The notes beneath the pieces are model-generated. The model saw only the letters and a list, made by a program, of their open reading frames with translations. It ran no database searches and was not told the origin of the DNA. The position numbers were made by a program, and so were the translations under genes. This document shows positions 8,759 to 18,616 of a DNA stretch of 64,000 bases, piece by piece. Where the stretch lies: positions 1 through 64,000 of the forward strand of contig JAEULH010000059.1 in assembly GCA_016793925.1 (NCBI GenBank), read 5' to 3'. The stretch is from Rhodospirillales bacterium. Its GTDB lineage: Bacteria > Pseudomonadota > Alphaproteobacteria > Rhodospirillales > Defluviicoccaceae. How positions within the stretch are numbered: the first letter of the stretch is position 1; each line of letters opens with the position of its first letter.

Positions 8759-10162
8759 ATGTCCGTTTCCTCTGACCATAAACAACAGGGCATGAACCAG
8801 TCGAAAAAGGCGGCTGCCAGCGGCTGGATTGGATCGGCGCTAGAGTATTACGACTTCTTCATTTATGCGACGGCCGCCTCGCTCGTCTTCCCGCAGATCT
8901 TCTTTCCCTCCGAGAACCCGACCGCTGCCATCATAGCGTCCCTGGCGACCTATGGTGTCGGCTACGTCGCTCGGCCTGTTGGCGCCTTCGTCCTTGGGCA
9001 TTTTGGCGACACGCACGGACGCAAGAAGGTGTTGCTCTTGTGCATGTTCCTCATGGGCTTTTCGACGATGGCCGTCGGGCTGCTGCCGACGTATCAGCAG
9101 ATCGGCGTGCTCGCACCCGCGCTGCTCGTCGTGTTGCGTCTCATCCAGGGGTTTGCGGTGGCGGGAGAGATCTCCGGCGCCAGCTCGATGATCCTCGAGC
9201 ACGCTCCCTTTGGCCGGCGCGGCTACTACGCCAGCTTTACCCTTCAAGGCGTGCAAGCAGGCCAGATCTTCGCCGCAGCCGTCTTCCTGCCGCTTGCGGC
9301 CTACATGCCCAACGAGGCCTTCAATGCCTGGGGATGGCGGGTCCCCTTCCTCCTCAGTTTCGTCGTCATCATCGCCGGCTACATCATTCGCCGCCGGGTC
9401 GAAGAGACGCCGGCCTTCGCCGAAGAGAGCGCGCAGGGCGAGATCCCGAAGTCGCCGATCGTTCAAGTCTTCAAGGTCAGCTGGAGGGACATGCTGCGGA
9501 TCGTCTGCATGGCCCTGATGAATGTCATCCCGGTTATTGCCACCATCTTCGGTGCGGCCTATGCGGTCCAACCGGCGTATGGAATCGGCTTTCACAAAGA
9601 CGTCTATCTGTGGATCCCGGTTCTCGGCAACATTGTGGCCGTGCTTGTGATTCCCTATGTCGGCAACCTGTCGGACAAGGTCGGCCGGAGGCCTTGCATC
9701 ATTGTCGGGGCGCTCGGCTCCGGGCTGCTGTCGTTCGCCTATCTCTACGCCATCAGCATCCACAACGTATGGCTGGCGATCGGCGTTTCGCTGCTCATGT
9801 GGGGCATCGTCTATCAGGGCTACAACGCCGTCTACCCGAGCTTCTACCCCGAGCTGTTCCAGACGCGGACCCGGGTATCGGGGATGGCCATCGCCCAGAA
9901 TACCGGGACCACCATCACAGCCCTGCTTCCGGCTCTGTTCGCGACCGTGGCGCCTCCCGGCTCCCAGAACATCCCGCTTACGATCGGAGCGATTACCTTC
10001 GTCGTGACGATCATCGCGGCAGCCGCAGCCATGAGCGCCCGGGAGACCTATCGAACTCACCTGAACGACCTTGGCCATCGCGGCGCGAACCCCGTTGACA
10101 AACAGGAGTACGACCGAATCCGGACGCAGACGCTTGCCCACGCGCGGCTGGCGCGGTCATGA
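8759..10162 (+). CDS. MHS-family MFS carrier (proline/betaine, shikimate or dicarboxylate type)
   Basis: Inner-membrane proton symporter of the metabolite:H+ symporter branch of MFS. Family marks are SALEYYDFFIYATAASLVFP in helix 1, GHFGDTHGRKK in the loop after helix 2, and RLIQGFAVAGEISGASSM in helix 4. The 467 residues fit. A good GGAGG (8749-8753) sits 5 bases before the ATG, supporting this start. It stands alone: convergent neighbour downstream, 405 bases of noncoding DNA upstream. Substrate is uncertain; MHS members carry citrate, alpha-ketoglutarate, shikimate or betaines. Confidence 0.9.
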   Translation: MSVSSDHKQQGMNQSKKAAASGWIGSALEYYDFFIYATAASLVFPQIFFPSENPTAAIIASLATYGVGYVARPVGAFVLGHFGDTHGRKKVLLLCMFLMGFSTMAVGLLPTYQQIGVLAPALLVVLRLIQGFAVAGEISGASSMILEHAPFGRRGYYASFTLQGVQAGQIFAAAVFLPLAAYMPNEAFNAWGWRVPFLLSFVVIIAGYIIRRRVEETPAFAEESAQGEIPKSPIVQVFKVSWRDMLRIVCMALMNVIPVIATIFGAAYAVQPAYGIGFHKDVYLWIPVLGNIVAVLVIPYVGNLSDKVGRRPCIIVGALGSGLLSFAYLYAISIHNVWLAIGVSLLMWGIVYQGYNAVYPSFYPELFQTRTRVSGMAIAQNTGTTITALLPALFATVAPPGSQNIPLTIGAITFVVTIIAAAAAMSARETYRTHLNDLGHRGANPVDKQEYDRIRTQTLAHARLARS

Positions 10163-10232
10163 GCCTGGCCAAAAACTCGTCGTTTCAGAGGAGCCCGTTT
10201 GCGCAGCGGCCCGACGCCCGGCTCGGCCTCCC

Positions 10233-11300
10233 TCAGCCGATGGCGGCGATGATGGCGCGTTCGGCGCCCGCGGTATCCGCCGTCCCGCCGAGGTCGCGGG
10301 TCCGCGTTTCGGGTCGCTCAAGGCTTGTTTCGATTGCCGCCTCCAGAGTGCGGGCGGCTTCGGCTTCGCCTAGGTGGTCGAGCATCATCGCCGCCGCCCA
10401 GACCGCGGCGACCGGATTGGCGATGCCCTGCCCGGCGATGTCTGGGGCCGAGCCGTGGACCGGCTCGAACATGGACGGGAAATTTCGCTCCGGGTTCAGG
10501 TTTGCGGAAGGAGCGATGCCGATGGATCCGGCCACGGCCGGCCCGAGGTCCGACAGGATGTCGCCGAAGAGGTTCGATCCGACCACGACGTCGAACCAGT
10601 CGGGGTGGAGAACGAAGTGTGCGGTGAGAATGTCGATGTGGAACTGCGCCGTCTTCACCCCCGGGTGGCGTGCCTTGGCCGCGGCGAAGCGCTCGTCCCA
10701 GAACGGCATGGTGTGAACGATCCCGTTCGACTTGGTGGCCGAGGTGACATGACCGCGCCGGGTCTGCGCAAGCTGGAAGGCATAGTCCATGATCCGGTCG
10801 ACGCCGCGCCGGGTGAAGACCGCGAGCTGACTCGCCGTCTCCTGGTCGGTGCCGTGGTAGAGCCGGCCGCCGATCTCGGAGTACTCGCCCTCGACGTTCT
10901 CGCGCACGACGACGAAATCGATGTCGGCCGGCCCGCGTCCGGTCAGCGGCGAGGCGACGCCGCGCATAAGCCGCACGGGCCGAACGTTGGCGTAAAGGTC
11001 GAGTTCGCGGCGCAGCGGAATGAGCAGGCCCCAGAGAGAGACGTGGTCCGGGACGTTCGGAAACCCGACCGCGCCGAGATAGATCGCGTCATGGCCCTTG
11101 ACCTGCGCCGCTCCGTCCTCGGGCATCATCCGGCCCGTCTTCGCGTAGCGCTCGCACGACCAGTCGAATTCGCTCCAGCCCAGGCGGAAGCCGTGGCGGC
11201 GGGCCGCGGCCTCGGCAGCGCGCTGGCCGACCGGAATCACCTCCTTGCCGATACCGTCTCCGGGAATGGTCGCGATGCGATAGCTGCGCTGGGTGGTCAT
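10233..11300 (-). CDS. ttuC: Tartrate/D-malate-type beta-decarboxylating dehydrogenase
   Basis: NAD-dependent 3-hydroxyacid decarboxylating dehydrogenase of the isopropylmalate/isocitrate superfamily. ATIPGDGIGKEVIP opens the protein, DFVVVRENVEGEYSEIGG is the substrate/NAD region, and NLFGDILSDLGPAVAGSIG and FEPVHGSAPDIAGQGIANP are the classic motifs. DHVSLWGLLIPLRRELDLYANVRP is typical of tartrate dehydrogenase/D-malate dehydrogenases rather than LeuB. At 355 residues the length is right. Its ATG overlaps the stop of the upstream dehalogenase-like gene by 4 bases (ATGA), so the two are translationally coupled. Exact substrate (D-malate, tartrate or related) is inference. Confidence 0.88.
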   Translation of the reverse strand: MTTQRSYRIATIPGDGIGKEVIPVGQRAAEAAARRHGFRLGWSEFDWSCERYAKTGRMMPEDGAAQVKGHDAIYLGAVGFPNVPDHVSLWGLLIPLRRELDLYANVRPVRLMRGVASPLTGRGPADIDFVVVRENVEGEYSEIGGRLYHGTDQETASQLAVFTRRGVDRIMDYAFQLAQTRRGHVTSATKSNGIVHTMPFWDERFAAAKARHPGVKTAQFHIDILTAHFVLHPDWFDVVVGSNLFGDILSDLGPAVAGSIGIAPSANLNPERNFPSMFEPVHGSAPDIAGQGIANPVAAVWAAAMMLDHLGEAEAARTLEAAIETSLERPETRTRDLGGTADTAGAERAIIAAIG

Positions 11301-12181
11301 GGCAGTGACTCATCCTGGAAGAAGCCGGTCAGCCGGTCGGCGACGAGGTCCGGCAATTCCTCCGCCAGGTAGTGACCGCCTGGAAGGGCCTCGCCGCGCA
11401 CATCCTCGGCCCGGAGCCGCCAGAGCGCAAGGCAGTCGAAGTGCGCCTCGATCGCGCCCTTCGCCGCCCAGAGCGCCAGCAGCGGGCAGGCGAGTTTGCG
11501 ACCGCCGTCGGCGTCGTCGTGGCCAATGTCGATCGTCGCCGCGGCGCGATAGTCCTCGCAACTCGCGTGGATCGTCGCCGGGTCGCGGAAGGCCGCGAGA
11601 TAGTCCGCGAGCGCCTCGTCGGAGAAAGGCGTCATTCCGGCCGCGCCGGACCCGCACTTTTTTCGCCAGAAGGCGTCGGGATCGGCGCCGATCATCCGCT
11701 CGGGGAACGGCGGCGGTTGGATCAGAAAGAACCAGTGCCAGTAGGCGCGCGCGAAGCCGTCGGTCGTGCCGCGGTACATTTCGCGGGTCGGCGCGATGTC
11801 GAGAACGGCGAGCCGCCTGACTTGATCCGGCCGGTCAAGCGCCAAGCGATGGCCGACCCGACCGCCCCGGTCGTGGCCGGCGACGGCGAACACGTGGTGA
11901 CCGAGCGCCTTCATCACGAACGCCATATCGCCGGCCATCGCGCGCTTCGCGTACGGCTCGTGGCGGTCGTCGCTCGCGGGTTTGGAGGAGCGGCCGTAGC
12001 CGCGGAGGTCAGCGGCGACGACGGTGAAGCGCCGGGCGAGCATCGGGGCCACCCGGTGCCAGATCGCATGGGTCTGCGGATAGCCGTGCAGGAGGAGCAG
12101 CGCCGGGCCCCGGCCGCCGACTACGCCGTGGATCACGGCCTCGCCGGTGTCAATGTCGAACGTCTCGAAGCCTTCGAACAT
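11297..12181 (-). CDS. Fluoroacetate/haloacetate dehalogenase-like alpha/beta hydrolase
   Basis: Alpha/beta hydrolase of 294 residues. All residues that define fluoroacetate dehalogenases are present at expected spacing: nucleophile Asp104 in GHDRGGR with Arg105 and Arg108, acid Asp128 (LDIAP), fluoride-pocket His149-Trp150 in AYWHWFFL, Tyr211 and catalytic His270 (GGHYL). The oxyanion-side HGYPQ loop is intact. I infer hydrolysis of a short 2-haloacid to its hydroxyacid. The ATG at 12181 was chosen over an ATG at 12253 because the fold begins right after it. It overlaps the following dehydrogenase gene by 4 bases. The in vivo substrate may be another carboxylate, since the fold is used broadly. 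Confidence 0.85.
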   Translation of the reverse strand: MFEGFETFDIDTGEAVIHGVVGGRGPALLLLHGYPQTHAIWHRVAPMLARRFTVVAADLRGYGRSSKPASDDRHEPYAKRAMAGDMAFVMKALGHHVFAVAGHDRGGRVGHRLALDRPDQVRRLAVLDIAPTREMYRGTTDGFARAYWHWFFLIQPPPFPERMIGADPDAFWRKKCGSGAAGMTPFSDEALADYLAAFRDPATIHASCEDYRAAATIDIGHDDADGGRKLACPLLALWAAKGAIEAHFDCLALWRLRAEDVRGEALPGGHYLAEELPDLVADRLTGFFQDESLP

Positions 12182-12323
12182 GGATTCACCAGCGCCGATC
12201 GCTACGGCAGGGAGAGAGTGTCGATGCCCTTGACCTGCCGCTCGTTCTTGCACCTGCAGCCTCGCGGCGGCGCGAGCGCGTCAGCCGAAAGCATTGTCAC
12301 CGCGCCGGCGCCGCGTTCCGGCC

Positions 12324-12689
12324 TCATCCGCCGACGGGCGAGTGGTCGGTGTCGAGCGGGAGAGGATAGGCGTCGGCGAACTGCTCGGCGGCGGCGGCGT
12401 GGCAACGGGAATAGGCGGCGAGAACGTCGGCGTTCGCAAGCTTGACCCCGGCGTCGGCGAGGTCGGCGCCGACGTTATCGACGACCGCCGCGGCATTCGG
12501 CGCGTCGAGGCAATGCGACACCAGTTGGCGCGCATAGTCCGAAGCCTGCGCTTCGCCGTAACCCAGGTGCTCGGCCGCCCACAGGCCGAACAGCTTCGAC
12601 GCCCGGCAGCGAACCTTGAAATGCAGCTCCTCGTCGAGTTTGTACTTGGCCTCATGGCCCTTTTCGATTTCTCGCAGTATGTCCGTCAT
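12324..12689 (-). CDS. DUF1476 protein, ATP synthase inhibitor zeta subunit
   Basis: DUF1476 proteins are the alphaproteobacterial zeta subunit that inhibits F1-ATPase hydrolysis. Visible hallmarks are EAKYKLDEELHFKVRCRASK and LFGLWAAEHLGYG near the N-terminus, the inhibitory-helix region, followed by the four-helix part with ADLADAGVKLANADVLAAY. The length of 121 residues slightly exceeds the usual 105-110 owing to a tail ending in PLPLDTDHSPVGG. GAGGAGA lies just upstream of the ATG at 12689. It is 142 bases upstream of the dehalogenase-like gene and divergent from the NRDE gene; no ATP synthase genes are in the window, which is usual. Confidence 0.85.
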   Translation of the reverse strand: MTDILREIEKGHEAKYKLDEELHFKVRCRASKLFGLWAAEHLGYGEAQASDYARQLVSHCLDAPNAAAVVDNVGADLADAGVKLANADVLAAYSRCHAAAAEQFADAYPLPLDTDHSPVGG

Positions 12690-12854
12690 GGTCTCCTCGC
12701 CCCCTTCCAGGCCCCTGGCTCGCTCACACCCTCCCGCCACCCCACACATATAAGCCGGTATCAATCTGCGGTCACGCTTGCCGCCATGCGCCCGACGCGG
12801 TTTAGTGACAGGCTCACGACCAAGAGCGCGGGCAGGGCCTGGCAAGCGAAATCG

Positions 12855-13667
12855 ATGTGCACTCTCGTCATTCTCCGCCGACCCGGCCACCGCTGGCCGT
12901 TGCTGATCGCCGCCAATCGCGACGAGATGGCCAACCGGCCATGGCGGCCGCCGGGTCGACATTGGCCGGATCGGCCCGCGGTCGTCGGCGGCCTCGATGA
13001 GCTTGCCGGCGGAACCTGGTGCGCGCTGAACGATGACGGCGTGGTCGCGGCCGTGCTCAACCGGATCAATACGCTCGGGCCGGCGCCGGGCCTGCGCAGC
13101 CGCGGCGAGTTGCCGCTCGAAGCGCTTGACCACGCCGAGGCCCATGTCGCCGCCGCCGCCTTGGCCGATCTCAATCCGCAGGCCTATCGCCCCTTCAACC
13201 TGTTCGTCGGCGACGCCCGCGAGGCATTCTGGGTCCGGTTGCGCGACGGCGATGACGGTGACGGAGGCGCCGGCGGCGCCAGCGGCGCCGGCAACGTCGT
13301 GGATGTGCTGGAGATTCCCGAAGGCTTCTCGATGCTCACCGCCTACGACCGCAACGACATGCGTTCGCCGAGGATCCACCGCTACCTGCCGCGCTTTCGC
13401 GCCGCCCGCGTTCCGGATCCGGACCGCAGCGACTGGAGCGCGTGGATGGCCCTGCTCGCCCAGCGCGAACACGACAGCGAAAGCGGTCCGGGGGGCGCGA
13501 TGAATGTCGTTACGCAAACCGGCTTCGGAACGGTCTGCTCGTCGCTGATCGCCCTTGCGGCGGGCGCGGACCGGGACGAGGACGACCGCGATGTCGAAAT
13601 GCGCCCGATCTGGCTCTTCGCCGCCTGGACCGACGCGCCCGGGGATTACACGGACGTGCAGGTCTGA
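12855..13667 (+). CDS. NRDE (TANGO2-like) family protein
   Basis: Member of the NRDE family, relatives of animal TANGO2, whose function is debated (recent links to haem or lipid handling). MCTLVIL places Cys2 right after the start, as in N-terminal-nucleophile-fold proteins, and AANRDEM carries the family-naming motif. GGTWCALNDDGVVAAVLN and TQTGFGTVCSSLIAL follow in the expected order. The 270 residues are normal. A Gly/Ala/Asp-rich insert at about 133-146 is low complexity. The ATG at 12855 is fixed by the required Cys2; the frame is open much further upstream but that part is noncoding. Confidence 0.88.
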   Translation: MCTLVILRRPGHRWPLLIAANRDEMANRPWRPPGRHWPDRPAVVGGLDELAGGTWCALNDDGVVAAVLNRINTLGPAPGLRSRGELPLEALDHAEAHVAAAALADLNPQAYRPFNLFVGDAREAFWVRLRDGDDGDGGAGGASGAGNVVDVLEIPEGFSMLTAYDRNDMRSPRIHRYLPRFRAARVPDPDRSDWSAWMALLAQREHDSESGPGGAMNVVTQTGFGTVCSSLIALAAGADRDEDDRDVEMRPIWLFAAWTDAPGDYTDVQV

Positions 13668-13756
13668 GCCGGTCAGGTCCGACCGCCGGCACGCCTTGAC
13701 GGCGCTTGACGGCGGGCGCTCTCGCACCTCCGTTCGAGGCTCCGTCGCGGGGATGA

Positions 13757-13785
13757 TTGTGTCTTCGGCGCACAGTTGTTATATG
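13757..13785 (+). promoter_or_regulatory. Candidate sigma-70 promoter for the pur operon
   Basis: TTGTGT (13757-13762) and TATATG (13780-13785) are separated by 17 bases and lie 65 bases before purC. The -35 box is weak. It is the only A/T-rich stretch in the NRDE-purC gap. Confidence 0.4.
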
Positions 13786-13849
13786 CTGCCGGCGCAGCAT
13801 CCTGCCGAGGGCCGCCGCGCGGCCCCCGCTCCTCCCTGGATAGTTTTCC

Positions 13850-14614
13850 ATGGCCCGACGCAGACAGATTTTCGAAGGCAAGGCCAAGATCCTTTATGAA
13901 GGGCCGGAGCCGGGAACTCTGGTGCAGTACTTCAAGGACGAGGTTACCGCGTCATCGACCCAGAAGCGCGGCGTGATCACCGGCAAGGGCGTGCTCAACA
14001 ATCGCATCTCCGAGTACCTGATGTCCCGGCTCGGCGAGATCGGCATTCCCACGCATTTTGTTCGGCGGCTCAACATGCGCGAGCAGCTCGTTCGCGAAGT
14101 TGAAATCATCCCGATCGAGGTCGTCATCCACAACGTCGCCGCGGCCGAGTTCGCCAAACGCTTCGCCATGGCCGACGGCACGCCGCTGCCGCGCTCGATC
14201 GTCGAGTTCTATTACAAGTCGGAAGAGCTCGGCTATCCGCTGGTCTCCGAAGAGCACATCACGGCCTTCGGCTGGGCGACGCCGCAGGATCTCGACGAGA
14301 TCATGTCGCTTTGCCTGCGGGTGAACGATTTCCTCACCGGCCTCTTTCTCGGCATCGGCATGCGGCTGATGGATCTCAAGATCGAGTTCGGCCGGCTGTG
14401 GGAGGAGGAGCAGATGCGCATCGTCCTCGCCGACGAGGTGTCGCCCGATTCCTGTCGGTTATGGGACACCCGGACCAACGAGCGGCTTGACCGCGGGCGG
14501 GTGCCCACGGATTTCGCCAGGGTGGCCGACACCTACCAGGAGGTGGCGCGGCGGCTCGGAATCCTTCCCGAGGGCGGCCCGGCCGATTTCCAGGGGCCGG
14601 AAACGATACAGTAG
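13850..14614 (+). CDS. purC: SAICAR synthetase
   Basis: Phosphoribosylaminoimidazole-succinocarboxamide synthase, step 7 of IMP synthesis, ligating aspartate to CAIR with [30 protein letters not shown] is cut into the usual lysine-containing nucleotide site, and [14 protein letters not shown] is the family signature near residue 190. At 254 residues the length is normal. It begins the tight purC-purS-purQ-purL unit; an 82-base gap separates it from purS. Confidence 0.97.
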   Translation: MARRRQIFEGKAKILYEGPEPGTLVQYFKDEVTASSTQKRGVITGKGVLNNRISEYLMSRLGEIGIPTHFVRRLNMREQLVREVEIIPIEVVIHNVAAAEFAKRFAMADGTPLPRSIVEFYYKSEELGYPLVSEEHITAFGWATPQDLDEIMSLCLRVNDFLTGLFLGIGMRLMDLKIEFGRLWEEEQMRIVLADEVSPDSCRLWDTRTNERLDRGRVPTDFARVADTYQEVARRLGILPEGGPADFQGPETIQ

Positions 14615-14696
14615 GGTCGATGCTCGCACCTCTCACGCGCGACGCGCTGCTGCGGGCGCGGCAACCGAATCATTGCACATAGACGGAGCCGGTAAC

Positions 14697-14942
14697 TTGG
14701 CCAAGGCGCGCGTACATGTGACCCTCAAGGCGGGCGTCCTCGACCCGCAGGGCAAGGCCGTACAAGGCGCGCTCGCCCGGTTGGGATTTACCGGTGTCGA
14801 CAGCGTCCGCCAGGGAAAGTACCTCGAGATCGAGTTGGGCGAAGCCGATCCCGAGGCTGCGCGGGCTGTGGTCGCCGACATGTGCCGGCGACTGCTGGCC
14901 AACACCGTGATCGAGGACTACGCCATCGATGTCGGCGAGTAG
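14697..14942 (+). CDS. purS: FGAM synthase subunit PurS
   Basis: Small subunit of the three-part formylglycinamidine ribonucleotide synthase, bridging PurQ and PurL. AKARVHVTLKAGVLDPQGKAV and FTGVDSVRQGKYLEIEL are family-typical, and the 81 residues match. I use a TTG start at 14697 because it gives the conserved N-terminus and has GGAG (14685-14688) eight bases before it; no ATG or GTG fits. The gap to purQ is 15 bases. Confidence 0.93.
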   Translation: MAKARVHVTLKAGVLDPQGKAVQGALARLGFTGVDSVRQGKYLEIELGEADPEAARAVVADMCRRLLANTVIEDYAIDVGE

Positions 14943-14957
14943 GCGAGGCGGGGCGGG

Positions 14958-15647
14958 ATGAAGGCCGCGGTCATCGTGTTCCCCGGCTCCAACTGCGATC
15001 GCGACGTGGCGGTGGCGCTTGAGCGGGTGACGGGCCGACCGGCGAAGATGGTCTGGCACGCGGAAAGCGACCTTGCCGGCTACGATCTCGTCGTGGTCCC
15101 GGGCGGCTTCTCCTACGGCGACTATCTGCGCTGCGGCGCCATGGCGGCCCACTCGCCGATCATGCGCGCGGTCAAGGCCCGAGCCGACGCCGGCGCGCTG
15201 GTCCTCGGGATCTGTAACGGCTTCCAGATCCTCACCGAGGCGGGGCTGCTGCCCGGAGCGCTGATGCGCAACGCCGATCTGCATTTCATCTGCAAGGACG
15301 TGACGTTGCGGGTCGAAACGGCAGCCTGCGCGTTTACGCAACGTTACCGCGCCGGCCAGATCATCCGCATGCCGGTCGCCCACAACGAGGGCAACTACTT
15401 CGCCGATGCCGGGACGCTGGAGCGCCTGTTCGGCGAGGACCGGGTCGCGTTCCGCTACTGCTCCCCCGCCGGCGAGCCCGACGATGCCGGCAACCCCAAC
15501 GGGTCGCTGCGCAATATCGCCGGGATCCTCAACGACCGGCGCAATGTCCTCGGGCTGATGCCGCATCCCGAACGGATGGCCGACGCGGACCTCGGCGGGA
15601 CCGACGGGCGCGGCCTGTTTGCAGGGCTGGTTGCGGCGTTGACATGA
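14958..15647 (+). CDS. purQ: FGAM synthase glutaminase subunit PurQ
   Basis: Class I glutamine amidotransferase subunit supplying ammonia to PurL. The nucleophile Cys lies in [12 protein letters not shown], and the catalytic His-Glu pair in [24 protein letters not shown] is the PurQ-specific loop. At 229 residues it is full length. It lies between purS and purL in the canonical order. Confidence 0.97.
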   Translation: MKAAVIVFPGSNCDRDVAVALERVTGRPAKMVWHAESDLAGYDLVVVPGGFSYGDYLRCGAMAAHSPIMRAVKARADAGALVLGICNGFQILTEAGLLPGALMRNADLHFICKDVTLRVETAACAFTQRYRAGQIIRMPVAHNEGNYFADAGTLERLFGEDRVAFRYCSPAGEPDDAGNPNGSLRNIAGILNDRRNVLGLMPHPERMADADLGGTDGRGLFAGLVAALT

Positions 15648-15681
15648 TGACTGCGCGAATGGGCCAAGGGTCGTCGGACAG

Positions 15682-17943
15682 GTGATCAACGAAAAAGAAG
15701 CGCGCCTCCCTGCTGGCGCATCCTTGCCGCCGGGCGAGGATTTGCCGGAAATCGTAAGCCAGCACGGCCTGAGCGGCGACGAATACGCCAAGATCCTCGA
15801 TATCCTCGGCCGCGCGCCGAACCTGACGGAGCTCGGCATCTTCTCGGTGATGTGGAGCGAGCACTGCTCCTACAAGTCGTCGAAGAAATGGCTGCGCTGT
15901 CTGCCGACCACGGGGCCGCGTGTCGTCCACGGCCCGGGCGAAAACGCTGGCGTGGTCGACATCGGCGACGGCCAGGTCGTCGTCTTCAAGATGGAGAGCC
16001 ACAACCACCCGTCGTACATCGAGCCCTATCAGGGCGCGGCGACCGGGGTCGGCGGGATCCTGCGCGATGTCTTCACCATGGGCGCGCGGCCCGTCGCCAA
16101 CCTCAATGCGCTTCGCTTCGGCGCGCCCGATCATCCCAGGACCCGCCACCTCGTCGCCGGCGTCGTCGCCGGGATCGGCGGTTACGGCAACTGCGTCGGC
16201 GTGCCCACGGTCGGCGGCGAATGCAGCTTCCATCGCGGCTACGACGGCAACATTCTGGTCAACGCCATGGCCGTCGGCATCGCCGAGCGCGAACGGATAT
16301 TTCTGTCCGCCGCCAGCGGGGTCGGCAACCCGCTCGTCTATGTCGGCTCGAAGACGGGACGCGACGGCATCCACGGCGCGACCATGGCCTCGGCCGAATT
16401 CGACGAGGATTCCGAGGAGAAGCGGCCGACCGTTCAGGTCGGCGATCCGTTCACCGAAAAGCTCCTGATCGAGGCCTGCCTGGAGTTGATGGCGACCGAT
16501 GCGATCGTCGCCATCCAGGACATGGGGGCGGCCGGCTTGACCTCGTCGTCGTTCGAGATGGCGTCGAAGGGCGGGCTGGGGGTGGAGCTCGACCTGGATC
16601 GCGTGCCGGTGCGAGAGGCGGCGATGAGCGCCTACGAGATCATGCTGTCCGAAAGCCAGGAACGCATGCTGATGGTGCTCAAGCCCGGTCGCGAGGGGGT
16701 GGCGCGGGCCGTGTTCGAAAAGTGGGAGCTCGACTTCGCGATCGTCGGCGAAATGACCGACAGCAAGCACATGGTCGTTCGCCATGGCGGCGAGGTCGTC
16801 GTCGACGTGCCCATCGATCCGCTGGCGGCGGCCTCGCCGGAATACAACCGGCCATGGCTGGCGACGCGGCGTCAGCCGGTCGTCGACGCGGCGTCGGTGC
16901 CGGCGGTCCCGCCGATCGAGGCGCTGAAGAGGTTGCTCGGCTGCCCGGATATCGCCAGCAAGCGCTGGGTCTGGGAGCAGTATGACCACATGGTCATGGG
17001 CGATACCATCGGCCGACCGGGCGGCGACGCCGCGGTCGTTCGCGTTCATGGCACCGGCAAGGCGATCGCCATCACCGCCGACTGCACGCCGCGCTATTGC
17101 CTCGCAGATCCGGTCGAAGGCGGCCGTCAGGCCGTGGCCGAGGCGTGGCGCAATCTGGTCGCGGCCGGCGCGACCCCGCTCGCGATCACCGACTGTCTCA
17201 ACTTCGGCAGCCCGGAGAAGCCGGAGGTGATGGGGCAGTTCGCCGGCTGCCTCCAGGGCATGGCCGACGCCTGTCGGGCGCTGTCGTTCCCGGTCGTGTC
17301 CGGCAACGTCTCGTTCTACAACGAGACCAGCGGCGTCTCCATCCCGCCGACGCCGACCATCGGCGGGATCGGCCTGATCGCAAACGCCGCACGTCGCGCA
17401 ACGCCGGCGCTCAAGGCCGACGGCGAGGTTCTGGTCCTGATCGGCGTCGAAGACGAGGACGGCGGCGGCTGGCTTGGCCAGTCGCTCTACCTGCGCGAGG
17501 TCGCGGGCCGCGAGGACGGCGCGCCGCCGGCGGTCGATCTCGCGCGCGAGCGGCGGGCCGGCGATCTGGTTCGCGGGCTGATCGAGGACGGCGCCATCGT
17601 CACCTGCCACGACATCTCCGACGGCGGCCTGCTCGTCGCCATCGCCGAGATGGCGCTGGCCGGCGCCCGCGGCGCGACGCTCGACGTATCCGGCGAGGGA
17701 AGCCTGCACGCCCGGCTGTTCGGCGAAGGACAGGGTCGCTACGTCATCGCCGCGGCAGCGGCGCAGTTGACCCATCTCGTCCAGCGGGCGGTTCGCGCCG
17801 GCGTCATGGCCAAGGTCATCGGCACCGTCGGCGGCAGTCGGTTGACTGTCGCGGACGGTCAGTCCATATCCTTGGCGGATTTGCGGGCGATCCACGAGGC
17901 TTGGCTGCCCGGCTACATGGCCGAAGCGGCAGAAGCGACGTAG
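15682..17943 (+). CDS. purL: FGAM synthase subunit PurL (small type)
   Basis: Catalytic subunit converting FGAR to FGAM with ATP and PurQ-derived ammonia. The 753-residue size marks the small PurL that needs PurS and Pur[16 protein letters not shown] and [15 protein letters not shown] form the nucleotide site, and [22 protein letters not shown] the characteristic loop. The start is GTG at 15682. The frame continues to family-end sequence, then bolA follows after 18 bases. Confidence 0.97.
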   Translation: MINEKEARLPAGASLPPGEDLPEIVSQHGLSGDEYAKILDILGRAPNLTELGIFSVMWSEHCSYKSSKKWLRCLPTTGPRVVHGPGENAGVVDIGDGQVVVFKMESHNHPSYIEPYQGAATGVGGILRDVFTMGARPVANLNALRFGAPDHPRTRHLVAGVVAGIGGYGNCVGVPTVGGECSFHRGYDGNILVNAMAVGIAERERIFLSAASGVGNPLVYVGSKTGRDGIHGATMASAEFDEDSEEKRPTVQVGDPFTEKLLIEACLELMATDAIVAIQDMGAAGLTSSSFEMASKGGLGVELDLDRVPVREAAMSAYEIMLSESQERMLMVLKPGREGVARAVFEKWELDFAIVGEMTDSKHMVVRHGGEVVVDVPIDPLAAASPEYNRPWLATRRQPVVDAASVPAVPPIEALKRLLGCPDIASKRWVWEQYDHMVMGDTIGRPGGDAAVVRVHGTGKAIAITADCTPRYCLADPVEGGRQAVAEAWRNLVAAGATPLAITDCLNFGSPEKPEVMGQFAGCLQGMADACRALSFPVVSGNVSFYNETSGVSIPPTPTIGGIGLIANAARRATPALKADGEVLVLIGVEDEDGGGWLGQSLYLREVAGREDGAPPAVDLARERRAGDLVRGLIEDGAIVTCHDISDGGLLVAIAEMALAGARGATLDVSGEGSLHARLFGEGQGRYVIAAAAAQLTHLVQRAVRAGVMAKVIGTVGGSRLTVADGQSISLADLRAIHEAWLPGYMAEAAEAT

Positions 17944-17961
17944 GCTGTCGGGAGAACGATA

Positions 17962-18207
17962 ATGGCGATGGAAGCCGGGGAAATCGAGCGGCTGATCAAG
18001 GACGCCTTGCCCGACGCCGAGGTCGTGATCGAGGATCTGCGCGGCGACGGCGACCACTACGCCGCCATGGTCACGTCCGCCGCTTTTGCCGGCAAGTCGC
18101 GTGTCCAGCAGCACCAGATGGTTTACGGCGCCTTGCGCGGGCGGATGGGGTCGGCGCTGCACGCGTTGGCCCTGCAGACGGGCGTCCCGGGCGATCGTCC
18201 GGCGTGA
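17962..18207 (+). CDS. bolA: BolA family protein
   Basis: Partner of CGFS glutaredoxins in iron-sulfur cluster trafficking and redox sensing. The class-II KH-like fold is suggested by DHYAAMVTSAAFAGKSRVQQHQMVYGAL, with the conserved FxGKSRVxQHQMVY segment. At 81 residues it is BolA2-like (short). It lies 18 bases after purL and 38 bases before its presumed partner glutaredoxin, the standard alphaproteobacterial order. Confidence 0.94.
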   Translation: MAMEAGEIERLIKDALPDAEVVIEDLRGDGDHYAAMVTSAAFAGKSRVQQHQMVYGALRGRMGSALHALALQTGVPGDRPA

Positions 18208-18245
18208 AGGCGCCCGCCACATTCCTTCGAACATGAGGTCGGTCC

Positions 18246-18581
18246 ATGAGTGAAAACGTCGTCATCGACAGGATCCAGAAAGAAGTCGACGAGAACCCCG
18301 TCGTCCTGTTCATGAAGGGGACGCCGATGTTCCCGCAGTGCGGGTTTTCCGCGGCCGTGGTGCAGGTGCTGTCCGAAGCGGGCGTGAAATTCAAGGGCAT
18401 CGACGTTCTGACCGACCCCAGCCTGCGCGAGGGGATCAAGCAGTACAGCAACTGGCCCACCATCCCTCAGCTCTACATCAAGGGAGAGTTCGTCGGCGGC
18501 TGTGACATCGTCCGCGAGATGTATGCCTCGGGCGAGCTTGAGCAGGTTCTGGACGAGAAGGACGTCCCGCGCGTCGCCTGA
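18246..18581 (+). CDS. grxD: Monothiol glutaredoxin, Grx4/GrxD type
   Basis: CGFS-class glutaredoxin that binds a [2Fe-2S] cluster with glutathione and passes it to targets or Bol[13 protein letters not shown] carries the active-site motif, [19 protein letters not shown] the glutathione-binding segment. The 111 residues are typical. It directly follows bolA. Confidence 0.96.
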   Translation: MSENVVIDRIQKEVDENPVVLFMKGTPMFPQCGFSAAVVQVLSEAGVKFKGIDVLTDPSLREGIKQYSNWPTIPQLYIKGEFVGGCDIVREMYASGELEQVLDEKDVPRVA

Positions 18582-18616
18582 GCCGACATCCCGGCCCATG
18601 AGCATGAAGGCCTGAA

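Noticed and set aside
8546-8785. Minus-strand 79-codon gene upstream of the MHS carrier
   Set aside because: It overlaps the start and Shine-Dalgarno of a well-supported gene and has no family features.
15529-18234. A 901-codon open frame opposite purL and purQ
   Set aside because: It is antisense to certain pur genes, has low-complexity Arg/Asp/Ala composition and no family motif; it is the usual GC-rich shadow.
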